Positions 41,228-48,536 of a stretch of 64,000 bases of DNA are shown in pieces; within the stretch, counting starts at the first letter, position 1; each line of letters begins with the position of its first letter. The position numbers and the translations under genes are program-made. The notes under the pieces are model-generated. The model was given only the letters and a program-made list of their open reading frames with translations. It did no database searches and was not told where the DNA came from. The DNA is from Flavobacterium sp. UBA7665 (GTDB taxonomy: Bacteria > Bacteroidota > Bacteroidia > Flavobacteriales > Flavobacteriaceae), in contig DLHP01000029.1 of the NCBI GenBank assembly GCA_002483285.1, positions 1-64,000 on the forward strand, given 5' to 3'.

Positions 41228-42418
41228 ATGCAAAACAAACTGTTCCTTTTTATATTCTTCCTCTCCAGCGCAGTATTCGCCCAAACCGGCGGCTATTGGG
41301 ACAAAGAACGCGCGACGACCAAAGAACTCACCGTAGGCGCCGGCGATCGCATCCTCGCGAGCACCGAAGAACTACCACTCGGCACCACCGAACTCGTCTA
41401 CCGCATCACCTTACTCGACGAGAACCAACAAATGGCCAACAGCCTCGTGTCATTGCTCAAGGCGATTCCTGATCCCAGCGGCGTGAGCCAGGGTTCGGCT
41501 GGCGCGGTGTTCCTGTTGTCAAAAATCTCGGGTGACGACAAATGCAAATACGCAGTCTTTTCGGATAAGGACAATGCCATCGCCTACAAATCCGACGGGA
41601 AAACCGAGAAAGCTTGTTTGTACCAGGACAATCCCATCAATAAGGAAGCGAAACTACTTTCTGTAAACAAATCCACCTGTTTCAAATCGGGTGTGCTTTG
41701 GTTTGGTTTTGAAAGTAAGAACTGGATCATGAAACAGCGAATCATCTTGGAGGTCGTGCCGTGGGTAGACAGCAAGCTCAGTACGGGTTGGAATATAGAA
41801 AATCGCAAATCGGTGATCAACCTCTGCAAAACCACCGACTTGGCCAAAAAACTCGGCGATGCCGATGAATATTGCGTTTGCGTCCAATCCAAAATCCAAA
41901 GCCAATACCGGTTCAAGGAGTATGAGGAATTGCTCGCCGCCGAAAAAACCAAAGCGTTCCGTGATGCCGGACGAGCCTGCTACACCGAAACCGACGCGGC
42001 CACGGCCATTTACGCCAAGTTGCGCCTAGATGCTGCCCAACTCACCGCCAAAGCCAAATACGCCGACGCGATTGCTAAGCTGCAAACCATCTTCAATGAA
42101 AACAAAGCCAATGCCGCCGATTACAGTGCGCTCGGCCAGAATTACATTTTCACGCGGCAATTCGACAAGGCGCAAAACCTGCTGCGGGAAGGTGAAAAGC
42201 AGTATCCAGCCGATCTTTTAATCCAACTCAACCTCGCGCATGCGTTGCTATTGCGCGGCAATTACAGCCAAGCCAAAGGCATCTACAAGAAATACAAAAC
42301 CCAGAATGCCACCGACAATTTGAGCTGGCAGGCCAAGGTGAACGCAGATTTCGCCGCTTTCAAGAAGGCAGGATTGTCTTCGGAAGATTTTGACCGCATT
42401 CTAAAAACCGTTGAATAA
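41228..42418 (+). CDS. Secreted protein with C-terminal TPR repeats
   Basis: A 396-residue exported protein. The signal peptide (about 1-18, ending AVFAQ) precedes a beta-rich domain (TKELTVGAGDRILASTEELP, ELVYRITLLDENQQ) of unknown function, and a cysteine-bearing middle (CKTTDLAKKLGDADEYCVCVQ). Residues about 275-390 hold TPR-type repeats (YADAIAKLQTIFNENKANAA, TRQFDKAQNLLREGEKQYP). It probably works in the periplasm as an adaptor. It begins 46 bp after the dispersed element and ends 6 bp before menC. A link to menaquinone is not evident. Confidence 0.78.
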   Translation: MQNKLFLFIFFLSSAVFAQTGGYWDKERATTKELTVGAGDRILASTEELPLGTTELVYRITLLDENQQMANSLVSLLKAIPDPSGVSQGSAGAVFLLSKISGDDKCKYAVFSDKDNAIAYKSDGKTEKACLYQDNPINKEAKLLSVNKSTCFKSGVLWFGFESKNWIMKQRIILEVVPWVDSKLSTGWNIENRKSVINLCKTTDLAKKLGDADEYCVCVQSKIQSQYRFKEYEELLAAEKTKAFRDAGRACYTETDAATAIYAKLRLDAAQLTAKAKYADAIAKLQTIFNENKANAADYSALGQNYIFTRQFDKAQNLLREGEKQYPADLLIQLNLAHALLLRGNYSQAKGIYKKYKTQNATDNLSWQAKVNADFAAFKKAGLSSEDFDRILKTVE

Positions 42419-42424
42419 CAAGCC

Positions 42425-43459
42425 TTGAAAGCCACTTTCCAAAAATACACCCTGCTGTTCAAACAGCCTTCGGGAACCTCGCGTGGCGTGATGACGCAAA
42501 AAGAAACATGGCTACTTACCATTATTCAAGACGGCAAGAAGGGAATAGGCGAGTGCGGCATGTTGCGCGGGCTCAGCGTAGATGATCGCCCGGATTACGA
42601 AACCAAACTACAATGGGTTTGCGACCAAATTGAAAAAGGTGAAGAGTGGCTTTGGCAACAATTGGTCGAATTTCCATCGATACAATTTGGGGTAGAAATG
42701 GCGTTTCGTTCGCTACAGGCAGACCAGCCGTTTTTGCTTTTTCCTTCTGAATTTACCGAAGAACAACAATCGATTCCCATCAACGGCCTTGTCTGGATGG
42801 GAACACCCGATTTCATGAAGCGCCAAATAGAGGAAAAAATAGCTTCCGGATTTCATTGCATCAAGCTTAAGATTGGCGCGATAGACTTTGAAAAGGAACT
42901 CGAATTATTGGGTTTGATCAGGCAGAATTTTGATGCCGCACAAATAGAAATACGGGTTGACGCCAATGGTGCATTTTTATCAAATGACGCTTTATTTAAA
43001 TTAGGGCAACTTTCTAAATTTGAGTTACATAGTATCGAACAGCCAATCGCTAGAAATCAATGGGAATCGATGTCGGAACTGTGTCGAAACACACCAATCC
43101 CAATCGCTTTAGACGAAGAACTCATTGGTGTTTTTGAACAAACTGAAAAAGAAATTTTGCTGCAAAAGGTCCAACCGCAATACCTCATTTTAAAACCCAG
43201 TTTTATCGGTGGTTTCCGCGGTACGCGAGAATGGATTGCGCTAGCCGAAAAATATAAAATAGGTTGGTGGATTACCTCCGCACTCGAAAGTAATATTGGT
43301 CTGAATGCCATCGCCCAATTCACCTATACTTTACAAAACCCAATGCCGCAAGGTTTGGGAACCGGCGCTTTGTACACCAATAATTTTGATTGTCCACTCG
43401 AAGTTTCTGGCGGCCAACTTTGGTACCGACCCGGTAAGCAGTGGGATTTTAGCCTTTAG
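42425..43459 (+). CDS. menC: MenC, o-succinylbenzoate synthase
   Basis: A 344-residue enolase-superfamily enzyme that dehydrates SHCHC to o-succinylbenzoate. The conserved acid/base and metal residues are in KLKIGAIDFEKELELL, IRVDANGAF, SIEQPI and ALDEEL, with a C-terminal LKPSFIGGFRG carrying the second lysine. The start is TTG at 42425, preceded by the stop of the TPR-protein gene 6 bp upstream; the residues after it (MKATFQKYTLLFKQPSGTSRG) agree with the family N-terminus as I recall it. The 3' end overlaps the convergent NTF2-like gene by 11 bp. menE is not seen in the window. Confidence 0.93.
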   Translation: MKATFQKYTLLFKQPSGTSRGVMTQKETWLLTIIQDGKKGIGECGMLRGLSVDDRPDYETKLQWVCDQIEKGEEWLWQQLVEFPSIQFGVEMAFRSLQADQPFLLFPSEFTEEQQSIPINGLVWMGTPDFMKRQIEEKIASGFHCIKLKIGAIDFEKELELLGLIRQNFDAAQIEIRVDANGAFLSNDALFKLGQLSKFELHSIEQPIARNQWESMSELCRNTPIPIALDEELIGVFEQTEKEILLQKVQPQYLILKPSFIGGFRGTREWIALAEKYKIGWWITSALESNIGLNAIAQFTYTLQNPMPQGLGTGALYTNNFDCPLEVSGGQLWYRPGKQWDFSL

Positions 43460-43922
43460 CGGCTTGGTATTTCCGCAGCGATTCTAATGCCTGCTGCCTT
43501 ATTTTTCGCTGCATAAAACCCGTCCAGCCTAAAAGCAGTCCCGAAAGTCCGAGCGCCTGTTGGCACCATTTCCATAGATTGAAATAATCGGTATGGCGGT
43601 AAATCAATCCGTCCCTAAACTCGAAAGCTGCCGCAATTTTGTTGACCACCTGCCGGTTGGTTTTACTGAAATGGTAGGTGGCTACCCATTGCGCAGCACC
43701 CGAATCTCCATTAGCCGAAACGTTCGAGAATTCAATCTTGAGGTTGCCTTTACTGCGTTCGATGAGCATTTGCCACATATCCGACACGTCCTGGCCTTTG
43801 AGTATGCCAAACACCGAATCCTCAAAAACAACATCCGGATGGTAACAGCTGGCCATTGTCCTGGCGTTTCCTGCGGCAAAGGCAGCGTAGAATTCTTCGA
43901 TGAGTTGTTCGTTTGGGTTCAT
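43449..43922 (-). CDS. NTF2/SnoaL-like protein with C-terminal membrane anchor
   Basis: A 157-residue protein of the NTF2-like (SnoaL) superfamily, with the typical opening LIEEFYAAFAAGNARTMASCY and HPDVVFEDSVFG, then a cone-shaped alpha+beta fold. The C-terminal 35 residues contain a short hydrophobic stretch (ALGLSGLLLGWTGFMQ) followed by basic residues, perhaps a membrane-associating tail. No catalytic residues stand out. It is the last gene of the M23 operon and its 3' end overlaps menC by 11 bp. Confidence 0.75.
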   Translation of the reverse strand: MNPNEQLIEEFYAAFAAGNARTMASCYHPDVVFEDSVFGILKGQDVSDMWQMLIERSKGNLKIEFSNVSANGDSGAAQWVATYHFSKTNRQVVNKIAAAFEFRDGLIYRHTDYFNLWKWCQQALGLSGLLLGWTGFMQRKIRQQALESLRKYQAAKG

Positions 43923-43924
43923 GT

Positions 43925-44449
43925 TTATTGGTAAAGTTTTGAAATGGCTGCAGCAGTGTCGTGGCTTTTCTTGCTTTTGTCAAAAGCCGTGGCAAAGTAA
44001 GCTTTGCGGTTCACGGCGGTAAAATTCCCCAGCTGGCTGTTGAACCTTTTTCCGTCTCCTTTGATGTTAAAATGAATCGATTCGATTTCTACTTTTTTGA
44101 GTTTGTTCATTTCTGCGGCGGTAAACATATAGTAAGAGATAATTTGTCCGTCCTTCACCTCGCGGATTCCTTTGTCAGAACAAGTAATGGTGCTATGGTC
44201 GGTCAAGAAAACATACACGGTACCCGAAATCACATTTGTTGGATTTGCAGTCTCGACTGACAATTGCAACAATCCGCCTTTGTCTGTTTTTGCAATCTGC
44301 ACCTTAGCCGATCCGTTGAGTGCGTATTGTTCGCAGATGAAATCCCAGCTATCGGTTGCGGGATAGGTTTTGCCTTTCAAAGTTAGCGTTTGCGCCGTCG
44401 CGGATAACACAAATGAGGTCAGTAAAAAGCACAACAATATTCTAATCAT
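43925..44449 (-). CDS. Secreted protein of unknown function, 174 residues
   Basis: I do not recognise the family. The signal peptide (MIRILLCFLLTSFVLSATAQ) precedes a beta-rich mature part with TLKGKTYPATDSWDFICEQY, LQLSVETANPTNVISGTVYV and ITCSDKGIREVKDGQIISYY, ending with helical KKSHDTAAAISKLYQ. The chosen ATG at 44449 overlaps the stop of the lipoprotein gene in an ATGA junction. It probably acts in the periplasm together with the neighbouring lipoprotein. The NTF2-like gene follows 2 bp downstream. Confidence 0.72.
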   Translation of the reverse strand: MIRILLCFLLTSFVLSATAQTLTLKGKTYPATDSWDFICEQYALNGSAKVQIAKTDKGGLLQLSVETANPTNVISGTVYVFLTDHSTITCSDKGIREVKDGQIISYYMFTAAEMNKLKKVEIESIHFNIKGDGKRFNSQLGNFTAVNRKAYFATAFDKSKKSHDTAAAISKLYQ

Positions 44450-44961
44450 AAGGGTTTTTGGGGTTTTGCTGTTGTGTTTTTTTCTTTTGGCGCCGGCGGA
44501 TATTTGTCTACCCAATCGAGCGATTTGATCGATGAAACCTGGTTTTTTTCATTCATCGTAAGCCGCAGTTCCTTATTGGCTATTTTCTTTTCGTATAGCG
44601 CCTTGTACCTGAAAACGGTGGTCTTATCGGTCTTGTTTTTAAACACTTCCTTAAGCTCAAGGTCCTTGAAATCGCCGTATTTGAGACGAAATTTGAGGCA
44701 GGTTTTGGTAAGTCGTTCCTTAGTCATGTTCTTGATGACCGATTCTGTGGCTTCTTCGGTATTGAACGGCCGGAATTTAGAAATGTTGCAGGTCATCAGC
44801 ACGCGCCTTCCCAAATCGTAGGCCTTGTCTTTTACTTCGGGTGCGATTTCAACGATTTCGACTTTCTTTACTTTGGGTTCGGGCGGTACTACGACGGTAT
44901 CCTTTTTCGATTTGCAACCGATAACCGACAGCAGCACTAAGATTAAAATTAACTTCTTCAT
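44446..44961 (-). CDS. Lipoprotein of unknown function, 171 residues
   Basis: A lipoprotein with signal sequence MKKLILILVLLSVIGC, whose lipobox cysteine is C16. A lysine- and proline-rich stretch follows (SKKDTVVVPPEPKVKKVEIV), then a folded part with IAPEVKDKAYDLGRRVLMTC and LKFRLKYGDFKDLELKE. I do not recognise the family. Both ends overlap neighbours in ATGA junctions: upstream the M23 peptidase gene (44958-44961) and downstream the secreted protein gene (44446-44449). It is likely anchored in the inner or outer membrane facing the periplasm. Confidence 0.75.
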   Translation of the reverse strand: MKKLILILVLLSVIGCKSKKDTVVVPPEPKVKKVEIVEIAPEVKDKAYDLGRRVLMTCNISKFRPFNTEEATESVIKNMTKERLTKTCLKFRLKYGDFKDLELKEVFKNKTDKTTVFRYKALYEKKIANKELRLTMNEKNQVSSIKSLDWVDKYPPAPKEKNTTAKPQKPL

Positions 44962-45635
44962 CGTTTATTGATTTTTAATAACAAATTCGGGTCGGGGCAA
45001 TTGTCAAGATAGAAAGGCAATTGCTGTTCGCTGCAAACGCCCGGATAATCTCCAAAATAGCCTGAAATGTCGCGAATCAGTTGAAAATGCAGGTGCGGTG
45101 CGTAATCTCCGTTGACCGTTGCATCGCCAAGCATTCCAATTTGCTCGCTCGCCTTTACGGTTTGCCCGATTTCTAGCTCTGTGATACTCTCTAACGACAA
45201 ATGCCCGTACAAAGTATAGAAAACCTGTTCTTCGATAGTGTGTTCAAGCAACAGGGTTGGGCCGTAATTCCCGATCCCGGTGTTATAATTGAAACTGTGA
45301 ACTTTTCCGGCAAGCGCCGCCAAAACAACAGTTCCCGCTGGCGACCAAAGGTCCAGGCCAATATGGATGTCGCGCTCGGGTGAATTATCATCTTTAAAAA
45401 TCGTACTGCGCTTGTACAAGTTGCGTTTCTCGTTATAGCCGCCGTACGCTACTTTGGCCCGATGTTGCGACAAGTATTTGTTTAGGTAGCGTCCAAAGGC
45501 TGCGGCATCATCGGCATTGACCAGTTCGAGGTCGGTGTTGCCTGCCGAAAGGTCTAGATTTGTATAGTCTTCGTAATCAATAGAATCATCTACTACCTTA
45601 ACCGGCGGCATTTTTTCAAATAGGGCTGTCCACAT
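44958..45635 (-). CDS. M23-family metallopeptidase domain protein
   Basis: A 225-residue protein whose second half is an M23/LytM peptidase domain, acting normally on peptidoglycan peptides. Zinc and catalytic residues appear as the HxxxD of HIGLDLWSPAG, the YTLYGHLSLES stretch and the HLHFQL motif, all intact. The N-terminus (1-95) is hydrophilic and contains no signal peptide, which is unusual for an enzyme of the cell wall. It overlaps the lipoprotein gene by four bases and starts the four-gene operon. I recall relatives fused to or beside aminotransferase-like proteins, so a cytosolic role cannot be ruled out. Confidence 0.83.
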   Translation of the reverse strand: MWTALFEKMPPVKVVDDSIDYEDYTNLDLSAGNTDLELVNADDAAAFGRYLNKYLSQHRAKVAYGGYNEKRNLYKRSTIFKDDNSPERDIHIGLDLWSPAGTVVLAALAGKVHSFNYNTGIGNYGPTLLLEHTIEEQVFYTLYGHLSLESITELEIGQTVKASEQIGMLGDATVNGDYAPHLHFQLIRDISGYFGDYPGVCSEQQLPFYLDNCPDPNLLLKINKR

Positions 45636-45668
45636 GTTTTAGTCTTTGCTTTATAAATTTAAAATAAA

Positions 45669-45699
45669 AATGCCAACATCTCTTAATGATGCTGGCATT
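45669..45699 (-). terminator. Intrinsic terminator of the small lipoprotein gene
   Basis: AATGCCAACATC (45669-45680) and GATGCTGGCATT (45688-45699) form a stem that has an A/C mismatch on the plus strand but a G-U pair on the minus strand, followed there by TTTTATTTT. It lies 22 bp after the stop codon of the lipoprotein gene at 45721. Confidence 0.8.
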
Positions 45700-45720
45700 A
45701 TAACTTTTATTTTAGAAAAT

Positions 45721-45987
45721 TTACTTTTTGACTTCTATTGAGGTGCCCGAACCGTCAATTTTTACTTTGGTTTTCTGGGCATCCACTTTAATGCCGTTTT
45801 CATCGACCGATACCGAAGTAGACGTTCCAGATTGTCCATCCGGCACTTCAGGCGTTGGTGGCGGTGTAGCCGGAGAAGTTACCGGCGGAACAGCTTCGGG
45901 AACCGGCGGCGGTGGGATGGGCGAATCTTTTTTACACGACAGGCACAATACCGATAAAAGGGTTAGTGCAAACAACAACTTTTTCAT
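45721..45987 (-). CDS. Small proline-rich lipoprotein, 88 residues
   Basis: A short lipoprotein with signal MKKLLFALTLLSVLCLSC, cysteine at about 18, then a proline-rich linker (IPPPPVPEAVPPVTSPAT, TPPPTPEVPDG) and a C-terminal beta strand segment SVDENGIKVDAQKTKVKIDG. I do not recognise it. The proline linker may span the peptidoglycan layer. It is followed by its own terminator. A near-consensus -7 box, TATCTTTA on the minus strand at 46015-46022, lies upstream. Confidence 0.75.
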   Translation of the reverse strand: MKKLLFALTLLSVLCLSCKKDSPIPPPPVPEAVPPVTSPATPPPTPEVPDGQSGTSTSVSVDENGIKVDAQKTKVKIDGSGTSIEVKK

Positions 45988-46038
45988 CTCAAATGATTTA
46001 AGGGTTAGGATGCCTAAAGATAGTCCAAATTGACACCA

Positions 46039-48441
46039 CTAATACAAAGCGGGAAATTTCGTTGGATTGCTTTCCTGCATCATCGCATACACCTTTTCGT
46101 AAATATCTTCGGCCGATGGTTTCGAGAAATAATCGCCATCGGTGCCATACGCCGGACGGTGTGCTTTTGCGGTTAACGTCTGTGGCTTGCTGTCGAGATA
46201 ATCGTAAGCGTTCTGTTCATCGAGGATTTGTTGCAGGATGAAAGCCGAAGCACCACCAGGTACATCCTCATCGATAACCAACAAACGGTTGGTGTTCATG
46301 ACGCTTTTCACAATGTCGTGGTTCAAATCGAAAGGCAACAACGATTGGATGTCGATAATTTCACAGTCGATTCCTGTTTCAAGTAATTCCTTGGCTGCCT
46401 GTTCTACGAGTCGCAAGGTAGAACCGTAAGAAACCAGCGTGATGTCGGTTCCTTTTTTGATTGTTTCTACCACACCAATCGGCGTTTTGAATGTGCCCAG
46501 GTTTGTAGGCATTTTTTCCTTGAGACGATAACCGTTAAGGCACTCTACAATTAAAGCAGGTTCATCGGCTTCGAGCAAAGTATTGTAAAAACCGGCCGCT
46601 TTGGTCATATTCCTCGGGACCAAAACGTGGATACCCCGAATGGCGTTGATCACCATGCCCATAGGCGAACCCGAATGCCAGATGCCTTCCAATCGGTGGC
46701 CGCGCGTACGGATAATCAGTGGCGCCTTTTGCTTGCCGCGGGTGCGGTATTGCAAAGTTGCCAAATCATCGCTCATGATCTGGATTGCGTACAGTAAATA
46801 ATCGAGGTATTGGATTTCGGCGATCGGGCGCAAGCCTCTCATGGCCATCCCTATACCTTGTCCTAAGATCGTAGCTTCACGAATTCCTGCATCGGATACG
46901 CGCAAAAGCCCGTATTTTTCCTGCATGCCTTCAAGGCCTTGGTTCACATCGCCAATGTTTCCGGCATCTTCACCAAAAACTAGTGCCTGTGGGTATTTGG
47001 TAAAAATCGCGTCGAAATTGTCGCGGATGATCACGCGTCCGTCGGCTTCTTCGGCGCCTTCTTCATAAGTAGGCAAGACTTCTTTGATTGAAGCGGCTTG
47101 TTGCGCAGATTGCGAGAACAAATGCGAACTGAAATTCGGTTGTATCTTTTGGGTGTAAGCGGTAATCCACTGTGAAAGTTCGGCTTTGCCATTTTCCTTG
47201 ACCACCATGCGCAGAACTTTGCGCGCGGTAGACAAAAGGTCTTTGCGGATCGGTTCCTTGATCGAGGCCAGATCGTTGCTGTATTTTTGGATAAAAACCT
47301 TATTGTCACTAGACGCTGCGATTTTCTCCAACAAACTAACGAGTTCTTGTTGTTCGGCCTTCATCGGGCTCAGGAACGCTTCCCAAGCTGCTCTTTTGCC
47401 TTCGAGCACTTCCTTTTTGGCGTTGGCATCGATGGCATCGAGTTCTTCATCTGTGGCGATGTTGTAGGTCACCATCCACGATTTCATTTGCTTGACGCAA
47501 TCAAAGTCGCCTTCCCATTCGAGCCTTTCGGCATTTTTGTAGCGCTCGTGCGAACCAGAAGTAGAGTGTCCTTGCGGTTGGGTCAATTCGGTCACGTGCA
47601 CCAAAACCGGAACGTGTTCCTCGCGGGCAATCTGCGCGGCGCGCTCGTAAGTCGATACAAGGTCGGCATAATCCCAACCTTTGACGCGCAAAATTTCGTA
47701 GCCTTTGTTTTCCTCGTCACGCTGGAAACCGTTGAGGATTTCTGATATATTCTCTTTCGTGGTCTGGTATTTCGCATGTACAGAAATGCCGTATTCATCG
47801 TCCCAAACGCTCATCACCATCGGAACCTGTAAAACGCCGGCAGCGTTGATGGTTTCAAAGAATAAGCCCTCAGAAGTCGAGGCGTTGCCAATGGTTCCCC
47901 AGGCAATCTCGTTTCCGTTTTCAGAAAAATTGGTAGTATCTATTCCTTTGACCTCGCGGTAAATCTTAGAAGCTTGCGCCAAGCCCAGCAAACGCGGCAT
48001 TTGTCCGGCAGTAGGAGAGATGTCGGCACTTGAGTTTTTCTGGTTCGTTAGGTTTTTCCAGGATCCGTCCTCGTTGAGGCTATGTGTCATGAAATGCCCG
48101 CCCATTTGGCGCCCGGCCGACATGGGGTCGTGTTCAATATCGGTATGGCCGTACAAACCGGCGAAAAATTGTTGGATGCTCAAGGCGCCAATCGCCATCA
48201 TAAAGGTTTGGTCGCGGTAGTAGCCCGAACGGAAATCACCGTTGCGGAATGCTTTGGCCATGGCGAGTTGCGGTACTTCCTTGCCATCGCCGAAAATCCC
48301 GAATTTGGCTTTCCCGGTGAGTACTTCGCGTCTTCCCAAAAGGCTGCATTCGCGGCTTTGGATGGCTATTTTGTAGTCGTTTAATACTTCTTTTTTAAAA
48401 TCCTCAAAAGTCAGTGCGGTATTGGTTTCTGCTTGTGTCAT
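46039..48441 (-). CDS. Fused 2-oxoacid dehydrogenase E1 (alpha-beta) component
   Basis: An 800-residue thiamine-diphosphate enzyme with E1 alpha and beta parts on one chain, expected to decarboxylate 2-oxo acids, probably the branched-chain type, for an E2/E3 complex. The alpha half contains SAGRQMGGHFMTHSLN, GNASTSEGLFFETINAAG and VSVWDDEYGISVHAKYQTTK-like metal/TPP residues; the beta half includes VFGEDAGNIGDVNQGL and PLIIRTRGHRLEGIWHSGSP, ending with an LLVIDEDVPGGASAFIL stretch. The start ATG at 48441 (MTQAET) was chosen over 48468 because the extension is short and divergent. No E2 or E3 gene is in this window. Confidence 0.92.
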   Translation of the reverse strand: MTQAETNTALTFEDFKKEVLNDYKIAIQSRECSLLGRREVLTGKAKFGIFGDGKEVPQLAMAKAFRNGDFRSGYYRDQTFMMAIGALSIQQFFAGLYGHTDIEHDPMSAGRQMGGHFMTHSLNEDGSWKNLTNQKNSSADISPTAGQMPRLLGLAQASKIYREVKGIDTTNFSENGNEIAWGTIGNASTSEGLFFETINAAGVLQVPMVMSVWDDEYGISVHAKYQTTKENISEILNGFQRDEENKGYEILRVKGWDYADLVSTYERAAQIAREEHVPVLVHVTELTQPQGHSTSGSHERYKNAERLEWEGDFDCVKQMKSWMVTYNIATDEELDAIDANAKKEVLEGKRAAWEAFLSPMKAEQQELVSLLEKIAASSDNKVFIQKYSNDLASIKEPIRKDLLSTARKVLRMVVKENGKAELSQWITAYTQKIQPNFSSHLFSQSAQQAASIKEVLPTYEEGAEEADGRVIIRDNFDAIFTKYPQALVFGEDAGNIGDVNQGLEGMQEKYGLLRVSDAGIREATILGQGIGMAMRGLRPIAEIQYLDYLLYAIQIMSDDLATLQYRTRGKQKAPLIIRTRGHRLEGIWHSGSPMGMVINAIRGIHVLVPRNMTKAAGFYNTLLEADEPALIVECLNGYRLKEKMPTNLGTFKTPIGVVETIKKGTDITLVSYGSTLRLVEQAAKELLETGIDCEIIDIQSLLPFDLNHDIVKSVMNTNRLLVIDEDVPGGASAFILQQILDEQNAYDYLDSKPQTLTAKAHRPAYGTDGDYFSKPSAEDIYEKVYAMMQESNPTKFPALY

Positions 48442-48465
48442 AAATGGATTTACTACGTTGGATGA

Positions 48466-48473
48466 CAAATTTA
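48466..48473 (-). promoter_or_regulatory. -7 promoter box for the fused E1 gene
   Basis: On the minus strand the site reads TAAATTTG, an exact TAnnTTTG match, 24 bp before the ATG at 48441. The leader would be about 18 nt. Confidence 0.5.
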
Positions 48474-48536
48474 ATTAAAAAAGGTTTGATTATTTTACGA
48501 TATTTTCAAAAATCGGGGAACGGTTTGCTTTTTCGA

